Position numbers and translations under genes: made by a program. Shown in pieces: positions 27,601-42,600 of a stretch of 64,000 nucleotides of DNA (position 1 is the stretch's first letter; every line of letters begins with the position of its first letter). The notes beneath the pieces are model-generated. The model saw only the letters and a list, made by a program, of their open reading frames with translations, did not search any database and was not told the DNA's origin. This DNA comes from Rhynochetos jubatus (taxonomy: Eukaryota > Chordata > Aves > Eurypygiformes > Rhynochetidae): NCBI GenBank assembly GCA_027574665.1, contig CM050648.1, positions 140,492,175 to 140,556,174 of the forward strand, in the 5' to 3' direction.

Positions 27601-30600
27601 TGCATGAGTTTTGTGTGCTACGGATGTTGTATTACTAGGTAAAAAAGCTACATTCAGGTCTGCTTATTTCTCATTATGATGCTTTTTTTTGCAGGAAGCT
27701 TTTAATGTTCTTGACAATAAAGTTCTTGACAAATTTTTGAAAGCAGCTGAACAACTGAAAGATATTTCATCTGATCATGAAAAGCTGGTAGTGGAAGAGA
27801 AGAATAAAGATGTTCGTAAAAGATGGGAGGTGAGATAATATAGGAAGGAGAATCCACTGTCTGTTCTTACTAGGCTTGGCAACTTTGAAAAACAATGTGT
27901 TTGTCACAATGTGTCCTGAGGTTTTTATTTGCTTCATAATACTGTGTCACCATCTCACAAGGATAATGTGTTTTGAATTTTGCAGGCAGTTCATCATGAA
28001 ATTGTATCCTGTGTCCAGCTCATCGTAGAAAGGGAAAAAAAGAAATTTAATGCAACTTTAAAAAAAATCAATAAGCAGTTAGGCAAAGAGAAGAAACTCC
28101 TAAGTATGGATAAAACCAAAGGGCTCATCAAAGAACATGAGGTACCTGACACACTCCTTTTCTGCTCACCTACCTCTCTTTGTGAGTGCTTTGTCTGTCA
28201 TTCTTGCTCCTTTGTAGGCATGTCACTGCAGCCTGTGTTTGTGGAACAGGGCCCTTGTGCTCGGTGAACAAAGCGGCCACCCAAATTATTTCAATACCTT
28301 TTTTGACTACAGATACTAGCCTCCTTGCAGACTTCTAAAATTACCTCCTCCTTACATGGATGGTATCTTTTTTCCTTTTTTTTTTGGACATCTATGTTTC
28401 ACTTGCCAGAGTGAGTCATGATGAATCTTGCATATTCAATGAGCAGTGAATTTTACATGTCATTGCTTCTAGTATTTTTCCTTCATCCTCCTCTTCGAGA
28501 TGCATTGATGTGGCTGGTTTTCTACTTATAAGGGTAAGAAATTGCTCTCCTGATGAAATTCCGGTCTTCACTGAATCCAGTGGAGTTTTAGTCTTTGCTT
28601 CTCATGGGTTCATCTTCAGCAAATATTACATATGCAAGAGTAAAGAGAAGTAAGTGTTCTCAGGTGCATTCCTGCTGCTCACATTTTTGTTAGGTTTTTG
28701 ATATATCTTGAATTCACCCTAGAAAGTATAATTATTAATGGGGAATATTTAAAATAAATGTTCCAGTTCTGTGTTTTCTGTAGTCCGTGGGACATGTATT
28801 TCTCATGTCAGTGTGAAGAGGACTTGGGACCAAAAGTAGCTAAAGTTACAGTAACACAGTGAATTGCATAATCAAGCTAGAGTCAGTATAGGCTTGTGAA
28901 TGCAGCTGGGAAACACATTGCCAGAAATCCTAATTTCTTTCCTGGCTCTATTTGAAAAAGAAACAAGGGAAAATAAATGTTCCTCTCCTGGTTTGACAGC
29001 TTACGCTTTAAGTGCGCTCGTCCAGGAAGACAATGGAAATAAGAAAAAGCGTATGAGAAAAATTGCATATCCTTATGACTTAACATGAGTTTAAACGTGA
29101 CTTTATTATATTGTTTGTCTTTGTTTAGGCCTTTTTTTCACATGGAGGCAGCCTGAGGGAGCTTAGCAAGTCATTAGAAGACCTTAAAATACTGGGAAGA
29201 CTATCAGAAGAAGCTGTCCCAGGCATACAGACACTGACTGCAGACTGGGAACAAAAGCTAGAAAAGCTTCGACAGATTGTGGCAGATACTTACACGGCCC
29301 TGCTGGCACGTGCTGGAAAAGGACAGTCATCGAAGAAAGAGTGAGTGGCTGAATGCACGATGTGTTATAGATTCATAGAGCCATCATTAGCCCCGATTTC
29401 TTTTTTTCCCTTTGTATTTCATATTTTATTCTTAAGCTGAAATTCCTTTAACCCATAGGAGCACCACTATTGCTTCTGAGAATGGAGAAAAGCCTGGTTC
29501 TTCTCAAGAAATTGATATCCTTTCGGTACCGGAGGTAACAAGTCTATACTTACTGTTAGAAAACTGCTGTGTCTAGTGGAGATCATCAGCAAAAGGAAAA
29601 ACTGATTATTTCTGTTACTGTTCTTACTGGGGTAGGACCTGAAGTCTCTGGTCAGACATCAAAACCCCATTGCGCTAGGGAACATAGACTAAGTAAATAT
29701 TAAAAAGTAACATGCAGGGAACAGCACTGGACTCCTTAAGGAGATGTGAGCCTTCAACCTTGCATTATATTTTGCTAAAGAGTGGGTTTCGACTGAAAGA
29801 GTCACGTGTGAAGCTGTGTTCAAGTGCAAATACCCCCAAGTGTCCCAGTAATTAGAACAGTTCTCAGAGGACACTGAGAGGAAAAATAATGAAGACCTGG
29901 AGGTGTTTGCTTTAGAAAAATACAGGGAAAACCAGCACACCTGTGGCTTCTTAGAAATAATTTCCAGGAGGCAAGATACTACAGTTCATCTTGGATGCCA
30001 GAGAAGATGTCGCGTTTAGGATAAACATTCCTGCAAGTAAGGGTGCAGACAGCTCATCAGATAGCCTCCAGAGCGGAGATTTATAGGAAGGGACCCGTTG
30101 CATTTACATAAAGTTTGAAATTATGTAGGAAGTGGCTATTATCAATGGACATCTACTGTAAGGCTACTAATATTGTCCATATTAAAATGATGAAATCTGT
30201 TCTGTCATGGATAATTAAAGCATCAGTTGCATAACTAACATCTGCCGGTCTTGAACTGAGGAGTAGAGTATAGCCTGGAATCAAGAGTGAGAGACATGCG
30301 AAGGCATCTGGTATAGGCAGCCTGACAAAAGCTGCAGAAGACAATGCCTGTGGTTGCCCAAGGACATCCAAGAAGCTGTAGCAAAAGTTTGAACGAGTGG
30401 ATTTTGCTTACCAAAGACCCAGTGTCTGTGGAAGGACTGAATGACCTGGCTGCAAGTGTTCAAAAATCTGCTCTTTGGTTTATGATTGAGTTTAAACACA
30501 TCCTAGAACCGTAGAATCTTTTAGGTTGGAAAAGACCTTTAAGATCATCAAGTCCGTCTATAACCTAACACTGCTAATACCACCACTATACCATGTGCCT

Positions 30601-33600
30601 AGGCACCTCGTCCACCTCATCTCAAATTCCTCCAGGGATGGTGACTCCACCAGCTCCCTGGGCAGCATCTTGTATTCCTGGATGGTCTCCCTCATCTCCT
30701 CTGGGACACATGAAGCAATTGCTTCTTTCAGTTCACAGTTGTCTATTAGTTTTCACTATGTATTGCCACAGCATGATGATAAGGTCATTGTTACCTTTTT
30801 TATTTTCACTTAGGCCTCAAGTCCTACTGCAGATCTAGTTTTGGAACCAGATGTGAAACATCACAATGGAGAAAGCTACGCAAAGAAATTTGAGGAAGAC
30901 AGTGATTTGCCCATACCAGCTTTATTAGAAAGGTAATTTGTAAAGGATAAAATGTGTGTATACTGAGATGGTGCTACGCTAGACATTCATAGATTAATCG
31001 AATGTATTGAACATGGGGGGCACTTTTGTTCTGCAGAACTGTGTTCTTGTTCTACTGCAGTTCACTCAATATTGCTCTGTAGTTGATAAAGAAGCACTGT
31101 AGTAGCTAAAAGCTTCAAACATTAGGATTTTGTAGGGAGAACTCATAGAAACCTTTTTCTTCTGCTCTTTCTTGGGCCAGGAAAGTGTGTAACTGCCCTA
31201 CTAATAACTTCAGATATTGCAAAATGAAAAAAATGTGTTAAGTTTTTAAAGAACTGACATTTTTACATTCATAAAACTGAATTCAGAGAATATAGGCAGG
31301 CATTCACACTTGAAAACCAGCCAGGTGAGCAATTTCTTAGCTCTTTGTATGTTGTTCATTTATGCCCATTCATTTGGGACTTAGGTAAAAATATGCATTT
31401 GCAGTAGACTGTACTTATTTTATATGGTAGCTTATTGGTCAGCAAGTCCCAGCCCCTGCATCTTCCACTAAATTAGAAGTAATATCCTCTCTGAAAGTGA
31501 TTGCATCTTTCTTTTAGTTATGACACACAAAGAAGTAACCTGGAGGAACTTTTGCAAATCAGCAGAGATAAAGTATCATCTGGCTTTACTGGTGAAATAA
31601 AAGGCACTTCATGCCTTCAGAATAAGCTGCTTGAACTACAGGTATACGTCTTTTAAAAACATACTTGGTGTCTGAATGGTTATTTTCTCATGTAGAGCCC
31701 TCACCTCTGTTACGTGTATTACCAAGGGAAAAGGAGCATCCTTACAACCAGGTTTGTTAGAAGTAGAAGGGAAATCAAGGGCTTAGCATTCAGCAGAACT
31801 GCATTCCTACTTAGCAGTGGAATTTTGCAAGTGTTGCTGAAGTATGAAATTGGTAACTCTCAGTTTATGATCTGCAGGCTGATATAGCTCTAATGGAAAA
31901 AATAACTACAGAAAACAGCTTTTTTTGTCAGCAGGACAAAAGTGAGGGGCCATGGTCAGGGCTGGAGGATACGTCAGTGTTGAACCATCAAATGGCAGTG
32001 GTGGATGTGCAGAGTGAAATTGTTCTAGGACTTACAGCTTGATTAGGTTTGTGAGAACCTTAAGGGGATGATAAAAAGCACGTAATTGATGTTGGAGAAT
32101 TTATTACTGCAATTTTTCCAGTCCTTGCTTGAAAGGAATACAAAAGTTATCTAGCATCTCAGAACTCAGTTCAGTTCTATGTTTGTTTTTTGTTCTTTTG
32201 AACTTAACTAAGTAGAGATATTTTCCATTTGTTCTTGTAGTAAAGATGGCTGAACCACATTTACTGAACCTTTCATAAAGTGTAGCCAAGGGATATATAC
32301 AACACGGAAATTTCATCAGAAAAATTTAGTAGAGATTGGCATGCAGCTAAAAATGGAGTCTTAAAGAAAAACAAAGCAATAGATACTCTTACTTTCATGT
32401 GATTTTTTTCAGTTTTTCTGCAGAGACTCTTGTGACTGTAATTTTATGAACTGTCCAGTCCATTGAGAAATACAGTATCATATTAATGCAATTAATGCTG
32501 CGTATCTTTTAGGTGATAGAGAGTGAAACCAATTCTGGTTGGACACAATTGGAAAACATCTCATTTACCTTAGAAAATCTTGTGGATGAAGTACAGCAGG
32601 CTGCTATCTCTGAGTCCAGAAGTAAACTGAAAGGAGAATGGAAAGAGCTGCAGGATATTATAAGTAGCAGGTATAAAATTGCAATGCATTATATTAGCTA
32701 AGGAATAGTTAATTGTAACTAATGTGCGTATTGTGAAGGGAATGGTGTGTGTTACAGAAAATACCTGGGAATTTTTAACCTTTTGGTTTTTTTAATTGCA
32801 TAAAATTAAGCTTTTTTAAATTATACTTGTTCATACATACAGTGCAGATTGTGTGAATCTCTACAAGAACCAGAGAGCCAGATCTTTGTAAGATCACTGT
32901 GCAGTATTCCCAAGTTCACTGTTATTTCCTTCACCGTTTTTCTTAAATTCACGGGGATTCACACTGCTTTTCTTACTAATCAATCGAAAAACTCCTTTGA
33001 CCTCAGGAGAAGAAAGAGAATTAGATCTGTTAGACAGTCAATTACATTGTCTTTGTGGCTTTTTTGTGCTGTAAAATGCTGTCTCTTTTCTTGCTTGCTT
33101 TCCCAGTTCATGTTTTGTTACCTTTCTTGTAGAACAAACTCTTTAAGGACTGCTTTGGAAATTGTTTTGCCAATAGAAAATGAATCCAGTCTGCTATGTG
33201 AATTGGATGAGCGGCTGAAGAAAAAGGACATCCAACAGTTAAATCTGATGAATAGTGATCTTGCTTATAGGGAACTAAAGGTAAGGGAAATGCAGAGGCC
33301 ACAAGCTAGCCAGAATCGGTTTTAGTATGTCTAGGAACTAGAGGACTTCATGTGATTCTCACTCAGGAGTTTGGGACTGCTCACAGGACTTCCTAAACCT
33401 GAAGTCTGTAACAGCATTTTACTCCCTTTACTTTACATGTTGCTGTTCCTGTAGAGCCAGCCAGGGACCCTCAACAGGCTCCACTGTCAAAAGCGTAGTC
33501 GAGAACATTTCATCATTGGTTAGGACTTTCCTTTGATCCAGATTTACACTCTTGCCACCTGACTATCATTGTGTGGAGTCATGCACATAGCGTGGTGTTA

Positions 33601-36600
33601 ATTTGTGAGCTAAGCTGCCTTGTGTCATATCTGCCGAGGTATCTGAGCACACCCCTGGATGGTTTTGGAACCTCTGCACGTGTGCAATAACCTGTTCACC
33701 TGCTATGAATGCTTTTTGCCCAGGCTCTGGTCTGTATGTTAGGGAGGGTGAATATTGTTTTGTCTTGACATGCGCTCTGAGCTGACCACACTGACTGCTA
33801 TGCAGAACTGAACGTTTGCATTTCTCTGCCCTTGGCTCTCGAGCTAAGTAGGGTTTAGGGCTCTCGAGCTGCAGTGCAGAGAGCACGTGCGCTCTCTGTC
33901 CGAGATGACTCTTTGGCTGGAAGGGCCCTGCGTTTTTTCCCAGCTCTCTGCACATTTGGAGTTTCCCAACACTGGCACGCTGCTGTTTGTCTGCGGGCTG
34001 TAACCAGAGAGCGTGCAGACTTCACCAAGAGATTTTTAAATGCTTACAAGTCTCCTCCAAACCTATAGCATAACAGACTTAAGGTGGCAGAGTAAAAAAC
34101 ATCTAGGTGCCCGCCTGTGCTCTGAGTGGTCTCCCATGGTGAGAGGCTGCTGATTTCAGTCCCAGGACTCTCATCTTTCTCTCCTTTTTGCCTGATTGCT
34201 GGAAAGAGGCTTGGCCTTTCTATAATGCTAACCAAATTCTCTGTGTCTGTAATACAATTTTAATTTTTCTTCTTTTTCCTTCCCTTCACCAAAGTCCAGA
34301 GTAGGAAAAAAGACGTTTTCTTTCTTAACCACCACGTTTAGCGTAATTATTTTATTGCAACCAGAATTTGTTTTTCAGTCATAGGTTCAGTTTGAATGCA
34401 GGATACAGTTTTCCTTTCCCTTGCTAACACTGTTGGTCGTTCTCTCCATTTCAGGAGCTGCAGAGATCCATATTAAATCAGATTGAAGTGTGCAAACAAT
34501 TGGAACACCTGGATAGTTCAGCAAGAGATGAATTTAATCCCATAGATCTGCAAGCTGCAAGTAAAATTATGATTTACTATCAAAACCAGCTTGAGGAAAT
34601 GAGCCATAAAATGCAGATCCGTGAGACAGTCCTTAAAGATCTGGAAGCTTTTATGGCCTCATTGAGGAAGATTCAGTCTTCCATCAAATGTCTCACAGAT
34701 CCCTCAGGTCAACCTGAAATACAGGGAAGAGCACTGAGAGAAGCTGCACAACAGGTTTCTCAGATGGCAGAAGAGGCTAAATGTTTGGATGAACGCTTGA
34801 AAACAGTTGATATCTGTTTGGAAGATGCTGAATGTGGGAGAAAGACTTGCTGTGAAAACCTTGTTCTGACTTTATCTGAAGAGCTGAATGTGACTTATGA
34901 TCCCTCGAGTGAAGAGACGCTTACAGAGGAAAAAGACTTATACAAGATTTTTTCCACAAAAACCAGTGAACTCCGTAAAAACATTCAGGATCTACGTGAC
35001 AAAATTAGCAAAATAGGCTTGAAGGATCCCACAATTCCAGCTATTCAACAAAGGTGAATTCTGATTTAATGCTCCTGTAATTTCCTAATTTCAGTGAACT
35101 CAGAGGGCCTGTGGCCCCCTCACAGTAGAGCACTGAAACCTGAATGTGTCTTGAAGTATCTGTGGGGCACTGAAAGAAGCTGAGAACTTAGTTTTATTTG
35201 TTCTGTCACAGCCTCAATAAGGAAGCCTTCTCCATCTTTTATTTTCTTTTAGACTCCTATGTATGTGTGCATTTATGAAGAAGAAACAGGAGACTGATAC
35301 GGTCTTAGTTTTCAGTAAGAAAAAGGTCAAAGAGGGAGACCAGTCTCCTTGCTGAGCACTGATGAGTGTGATCTGAAACTCTGCCGTGTAGAAGCCTTGT
35401 GTTACTTTACCACAGGGTGGGAAAGCCACTAGCACGGTTTGGGTGTGTCCAATACTGTTTCAGAGGACTCTCTGCAGCCTTGCAGAGGATGAATAAACAA
35501 TTCACTGCTGTTTACACGGAGGGAAAAAGACAGGGGAGAGGCGACCGTTACAAGCTGTGACCAATCTTTAAGTTGTGAAATCGCTTGCTATGGCATAGCT
35601 TCCTTTCTGAGACCATATTTTAAGATAGCCAGAATGCAATCACCTTTTAATATAAAATAATCCACTGTGTTCACACAGACCCTGTTGGCCTTTAAGATTT
35701 TGGATGACTTCCTCACAGGGCTTAGGTGAGCATAACTCATCTGAAGGACTGTGTGAAATCACACGAACTAAAGATCAACTTAGTCTTTTTATGATGTCAT
35801 TTAATATCGTCAGTATGTGCAGCTCAGGATGGATTTCTAGGGAACTTAATAATTACATTGGGGGAAAAATATCAAAGATGTACTTTAATATAAGGCTGTA
35901 TTTCATTTTTTTTCTAATAAAGGGTAAAATCATTAACGGAATTGGAAAAGGAATTGGATTGTGCTGCTGTTGAAATGAAACCTTTGCGAGAAATTGCTAA
36001 TAAGCTCCCACAGATCAAAGAGGAAAAAGCAGAGGAAGCAAATGAACAGTGCAGAGTTACAGAGAGGTTATGGGAGGATACGAAACTCTTGCTTGCTGAA
36101 TGGTAAGGAGAAAAGCTACATTTTAAAGTAGAACTGCACAAGTAAGAAGCTCACTTGTAAAATGAAACAGCAAAAAAGCCTTAAACCATACTTTAAAAAT
36201 GAAATACTCATACAGTAGCAAATGTTACTATTATGGTGCTGTAAGCTGTCATACAGCCAAGAGCTGCACATGAAGTTTGCAGCCAGAGCTCCTGAATTTT
36301 ATATATTTTTAAGACATGACAGTCCTGTCATTTAGCAGACTTAATTGGTATCCAGAGGAAAAGCCTGTCTGCCGCTGGGAATGAAGTGTCTTCTATATTT
36401 GCTGTGGATTTCATGCCAGCACATTCAAAAAGAAAAATCAAACGGAAACAACTGGAAGAAGGCAGCTGGGAAAACAACCACTTAAGCAGGAAAAGACTAA
36501 AGGAACTTAGTTTGATAAGCCTGAGAGAGTGAGGACTGGGAAAGGCTGTGATTGATGACCCAGGGCATCTGTCCTTCCCTTATGTGTTTAAAGGTGCCTT

Positions 36601-39600
36601 TATGATTTGCATGGGCTGGCATAATTCTGGTTGATGCTCCTGGCCTGCACAGGTGTCAGAGGGAATAATCTGTTTCATATCCCACTGCAGACTGGGCTGA
36701 GGTGGTATTTCTCACTGTCCACTACCCGAGCTGTTGTGATATCTGCTGCACATTGTATTTCAGTTTACTGGTGACTGAGCTCACCTTTCAGGTGGAGAGT
36801 ATCATATAAACCTGAACTGCTCAGGTCACATCACGGGTAATACAGATCAGAGACATAGGATGGTGAAGGGCATTTCTGAGTCCAAAAACTGCGAGGATAC
36901 CACACCAGGTATCACATAGTATTGCAGGGTTTATGGCTGGTGCAGTTTATCCCCCCTTTTTTCTCTTCCAAACATAATAGTCAAACTCACCACCTGGAGG
37001 TGGAAGCCAGACAAGAGGTTGAGGCTACTGTTTTATGCTAGGCCATAAATAATACATCTCTTTCTACTAGCCAGGAGCAGTGTGCAAGGGCTCTGGAACT
37101 CCTGAAGCAATATCAAAGCTGCAAAACTAGTCTGACCAGCATCATCCAGAAACAGGAGATCCTGCTTTCACAGCAAATCTCTTACATGGGGAAGGAGAAT
37201 TTGAACAGACTAATAACAAAGGTGAGTAACAAGAACTTAACCAAAAAAGAAAGAAAAACCTTTCCTGGGCATGTTTGAGTGTAGGGTTGCCCTTGCACAC
37301 CCAGCCTTCAGAGCAAATGCTAAGACCTTGTTTTCACTTTGGCTTCCAAAATACATTTAGGGACCATACCCTGCTTTTGTTTTAAGTTGATGCTGAGCTT
37401 TGCTTAGCAAGTCAAGGTCTTGTTAAAGGGGAGGGATTAACAAAAAACAAACCAACCATAGAAAAACTATGATCTTGGATCAAAATAAGATGAAATCCTG
37501 TCCTACCAAAACCACATTGAAATCAGCCATATTCTCCCATACCCTTTAGCATGTGTCTGTACCGAGTTAAAAATCTTAGAGTGGGCAGTTTGTAAATATA
37601 AGAAAATAGTAAATTCATTTATTTCTAAAAAGATGCTTTATGTATGTAAAGCAAAAATAATAGGTAATGCAACTCCTTGGGGCTGCTTGTTTCTCTGCTG
37701 TGGCTGTAGCTTATAACCAAGAATTTAGTTCTGTATCCTGTCCTTGCTTGTGTCACTGGTTCCCAGGCAGGGCTGTGGGGTTCTCTGCACCGTGCAGCTA
37801 GCCCTAAGCGAGCAGGGTCAGAAACAGGAGCCGTAAGGCTGTGTCAACATGGTACGTCTGCTCAGGGACTGAGCCATGACATCTATCCTGCTTCCCAGGC
37901 TGGAGCTTGTGTACTTCACCATGTGTCATTGCTACCGCGCTCAGAGACAGCTTGGGGGTTGCCAGCATGGTGCTGCATTGGGATGTGGACTTCTGGAAGC
38001 CAAAATGGCTTTGACTGGACTGATGATAGAGTATTTCCTTGAGCTGGCTATATGTACAGCAGGAATCTCTGCCCTCACGCTGACTTTGCTGACCAAGCTG
38101 TGTCGCAGTTAGAAGCCATAACAGTATAGTTTGGTATTTCTCCTCTTGCTTTTCCTGTGTTACCAGCCTACTGAGAAGGCAAATCTTCTGTGTAAGAGCC
38201 TTGGTGGCCGTAACCGACACCTGCTCCAGGCTGACTTTGGTAGCACTGAGAAATTTGCAGTAGCTTTTACATTAGCTGCTGAGATGGAATACGCAGGTAT
38301 TGCTGGACACCCCTTCATTTAGTTTACCACTATTTCGGACAAAAATTTGACAACCAGCTGCGTTCTTCTTGGCTAAATGAATAGAACCACTGGACATGGT
38401 TGTCCGTGGCTAATGGATTACCGAGCAGCAGCATGTCCATTGTGACCATTTAACTGTGCAGGTTTCACATTTCCTGGCTGGCTTATGTAACTGATTGTCT
38501 GTATCCTGTTTTTAGGCTTTCTGACGAGGCAGCACCCATACTATTCAGAAACATTTACTCTCGGGCAGTGCCTGGGATGGTTAAATTTAAAAAGGGAAGT
38601 AAGCGGTTTCTCCCCTCAGGCGACGGGATGGTGTCCCTGTGTGCCACCTTCTTCAGCTGAGGCAGGGTCTTCTCTTGCTGTCACCGCAGAGAACTCTGGC
38701 ACCTCGTGTCACTTGGGCTGCTGCTGCAGGGGAGATCACCTGTATTCCCTGGCCCCTGCTTGTACGGAGACCCCTTGCTCTGTTAACAGCCATTCCCTCC
38801 TCACCTTGTTTTGCAACTCCCGCTCTCAGAACTGCGGTCCGCGGTAGCTGTGGCGCAGTACAAGGCATGTCCTTGAGGGCTGATGATTTTTTATTTATAA
38901 TCATATAAATTAATAACAGAGAAGATTCTCTGCCTTGCTTTGCTTTGTGAGTGCTGCTCTGCCATCCCTACCCTTATCCCAGAGGCTGGCAGTATTTATG
39001 GGAGAAGATGCAATGCTTGTCTGGGAAATAAGGCAAGCTTTTAATATCAAATTGCCTAACACTAGAGGTCAGTGTTTCTTTTCCAGCTAACTCCCATGTT
39101 GTTTGTAAACACTGACATTACGTTTAAGCACAAAGAAGCAGTCTATGGATTAAATAGAAAGTAGGAAAATGGGACATCTCAGTTTCCAGCAATGGCATGT
39201 TTGACAATAGGTATGTTTAAGTGGGATTTAAGCTTTTTTTTAAAAGTAGTTCAAAACCTGGGGATCAGAATGCCGGGTTTATTTTTTAGGGTTGTGACAG
39301 TATCTCAGATGATTATTACGTTGTGCATTGTTTATTTCTGTAACTGTGTATGGATGTACAGTCCCCTTGGATCGTGCAATTACGACTTTCAAAGCAAACT
39401 GTGGGTTTGGCTCTCAGCCAGAAATACATTATCCATAGTTCCCACTCAGCTATTTTGCAGCCAGTAACAGAATGATATGGATTTCTAACAGAGAAATGTT
39501 CCTATCAGCATGACAGGGATGTATCAACACAGGATACATTCCTAGTCTCACCATATTATATAAAATAGATTCTTTTGTGTAATGCTGTTGTTTCTGTAAA

Positions 39601-42600
39601 CTAAAAAGAACAACACATCAGTGAAAAATATTTTGCTGAATAGAGTCTTAAATAAACATGCTTGTAAATATCCAATTGGTCTTTTTCACAGATTGAAGAG
39701 GCAAAAGAGGAATTCAATGATCGCTCTGGAGATGTAGACAAAATAAATCAGATCTGCAAAAACCTTCAATTCCAGCTCAATAAAATGAGAAGCTTTGAGG
39801 AGCCTCCATTCGAGAATGAGGCTAACATTATTGTGGACAGATGGCTGGATGTATGTAAAAAGTAAATTATCAGGGTGGTCTTATCTGTCATGCATTATAG
39901 TAATTGATTCTGACGTGTGTGTAATATTTGGAATAAATTAAGTGCAATACGGCAAAGATTCTTAAGAGATAAATCCAAGTGTTTACCACAGCAAAGCTTG
40001 CAGAGTGTCTATAGGCATCGTGTTTCTGATCTCTCAGGTGGTTTATATCCTGGGTACTCCTTGACAGCCGTTAATGCTAGGAAATGCAGAAAGGCAATAT
40101 TTGTGCTTTCTGCATGAATCTCTGAGCTTCCATAACAACTTCCGTGGATTTAGACTTTGGAGAATTACAGTGCTGGTGCTTTTGGTGAGAAACATTTGCC
40201 ACTGTTGATCTAAGCAGTGCATCAATACTGAGATTAGATGGTATTTACTGAGAGTAGATAAACATTAATGAGCAAGGCTCCTTCCTAAACCTGCCTTAAA
40301 ACTGGCAAGCTGCCATTGTGATTGGTATGTTTGGCGACATGTGTGGCAGGGATTTAAATATCTTCTCCATGACCAGTTCACTGTGAAGACACATGAGATT
40401 TTATTATTTCCCTTGCCGCACTTGTTTTTGTGGGTGGTTTCAGCTTGCTCAGATTTTATTATGCTGCATTTGCTTTTAGAACATAAGGTTTTTGAAATCT
40501 GTGTGTGTTTTCTGTATGAAAATCTCATGCTAGATCAATGAGAAGACTGAAAACTACTGTGATAATTTGGGAAGAGCTCAAGCTTTGTGGGACAAACTTC
40601 TTAGTTTATCTGGCACGATCGATGCTTGGGCAAATGCGGAACTTAAGAATGCAGAAGACCACGGTCTGACCGAAGAGGGCCTTACGCAGTTGAAGGTAAT
40701 TTGAATGGAAATTTTTTTTACCCTTAACTTACTCTGTAGTGATACGAAGTTTGGACTATACGCATTCACATCGCTTAGAAATATCAGCCCTGCAAAACCA
40801 GAGGAAGTTGTAACGTTTGCCATAGTTTGGATATTAGTTTATCAATAGTTTATTAATAATTATTGGTAGTTTATTAATAGTTTATTAGTTTATTAGTTTA
40901 TTAATAGTTTAGATTTGGATAGTTTCACTGAAGATAGTGCATAATGTATTGCAGGTCTTGGAAACTAATGAATAGATAGTGCATGTGTATACTCAACTGT
41001 TTTAAATCAATGCAACACTGCAAATGCTGCTTTAGCCTACAAAAGGCCCCTCATTCCTTTGTGCTGTACAAACACAGAGCAAAGAGAAGGCCTGGATAGC
41101 TCGTAGTCTGGAGTGCAGGGTTGCACGTATTTCCTCATGCCTAGAGAAGAAAGGGAAGAGTGTGTATAGGCTAATGATTAGTTTTTGGGTTAGAAGTTGC
41201 CTATCAGTGAAGATACTGGAGCCTCAGAAATGGCTGGGCAATGCACAGTTTGAGAAGAGGTTGCAGATGTGGCTTATTTACTCCTGTGATCTTTGTCCCG
41301 GTGTGCTCCCCAGTGTGACTTCAAGCAGCCTTAATAGAGGCTGGCTGCCAGGGCTCTCCAGAGGCTGCCCGCAGGCAGACATCAGCAGAGCCTGGGATGC
41401 CCATGCCTGTTTTGCACAGATTAGAGCATTAATGCTTGGCATGAGGGTGCAGTTGAGTGTAAAAACGCATGCTCTAGCTCTGTGCCATTGAACAGCCTCA
41501 CATCTGGGGGTAAATATTGTTATTTCTGACTTTAGGGCCATAATCAACCAGCTGTGCTGCTTCGTGGTGGATATAGCTACTAAACCCAAATAATTTCTTG
41601 CTTGAGCGGGGTTGGGACGTTAATATACCCCACAGCCGCTTGTTTAAAAATTTTCAGGCACTTTTTCTCAGTGCTTACCTGCTACAAATGTCCTGGGTTT
41701 GATTATGCTTATTTGCAGCATTACTGTCACTGTTAAAGCTGCTCATTTGTTTTAATGTGCAGAGCAGTAAAAAGCCAAGTTGTTAGTGTATATCGATCTT
41801 CCCAGGGAAACAGTAGCATACACTCTGTGCAGAGGTGTATATTTTGTCACATGGTTATTGTTAGAATTTACCTGGGGTAATACAGGTCCCTGAAGGCTCC
41901 AGTAAAAATACACCAGCTGGTAACTGCATCTTAAGAGCCCTTTTGTTATCTGGAAACTGTTCAAGCCCAGCACGATGTGACCATGCCCCCAGCTTGCCTC
42001 TGCTGGTGCTGGGGAAGGGCTGTGCGGGAGGTGGCTGAGGTAAGGTTACTCCACTGCTCCCCTGTGAGAGGATAATTCTCAAAAAAGAGGGGGGGAGAGG
42101 GCAAGGGAGAGAGAAACCATGTTTCTCATGAACTACTATAAAAGTGGAATAGAAGGAGAGAAAACTAACTCAGTGCGTTGGTATTTTAGGAAAATGATGT
42201 AAAGTGCAGAGGACATCAGGTTCACTATCCAACTTACTATTGTTTCTTTGGTTCTTGATCCTGAAACATCTCCAAATTAATGTTAATTACAAAAACCCCC
42301 CTGACCGTTGCACTGTGTATCATGATACATAGTGTTGAAACCCAGGGTCCTTTGTGACTGCCCAGCAGAGCACCGGTGCGTGTGCTTTCAAGAAGCCTGT
42401 TACAAAAGAACAGAGTAATGAATTGCTTGACTGTATATTTAAAGGTAATTTCAGTACAAATAATGAGAGAGAAGCTCTGCTTTCCCCTCTAGCCAGTGTG
42501 CAAATGGTAACTCTTTCAAGGGCTGCAGCACGTGAATGGGTTTTGATGATTGCTTGTACCGAGACTGCAAAAGAATACTTTGTCCTGAGTGAGTTTGGAA

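Noticed and set aside
32849-33280. A 158-codon open frame running into exon 27
   Set aside because: It is intron sequence read through the exon 27 acceptor; only the part from 33133 matches the rod.
37804-38908. Several open frames on both strands in intron 30
   Set aside because: Mutually overlapping, no domains, no splice context joining them to SYNE2.
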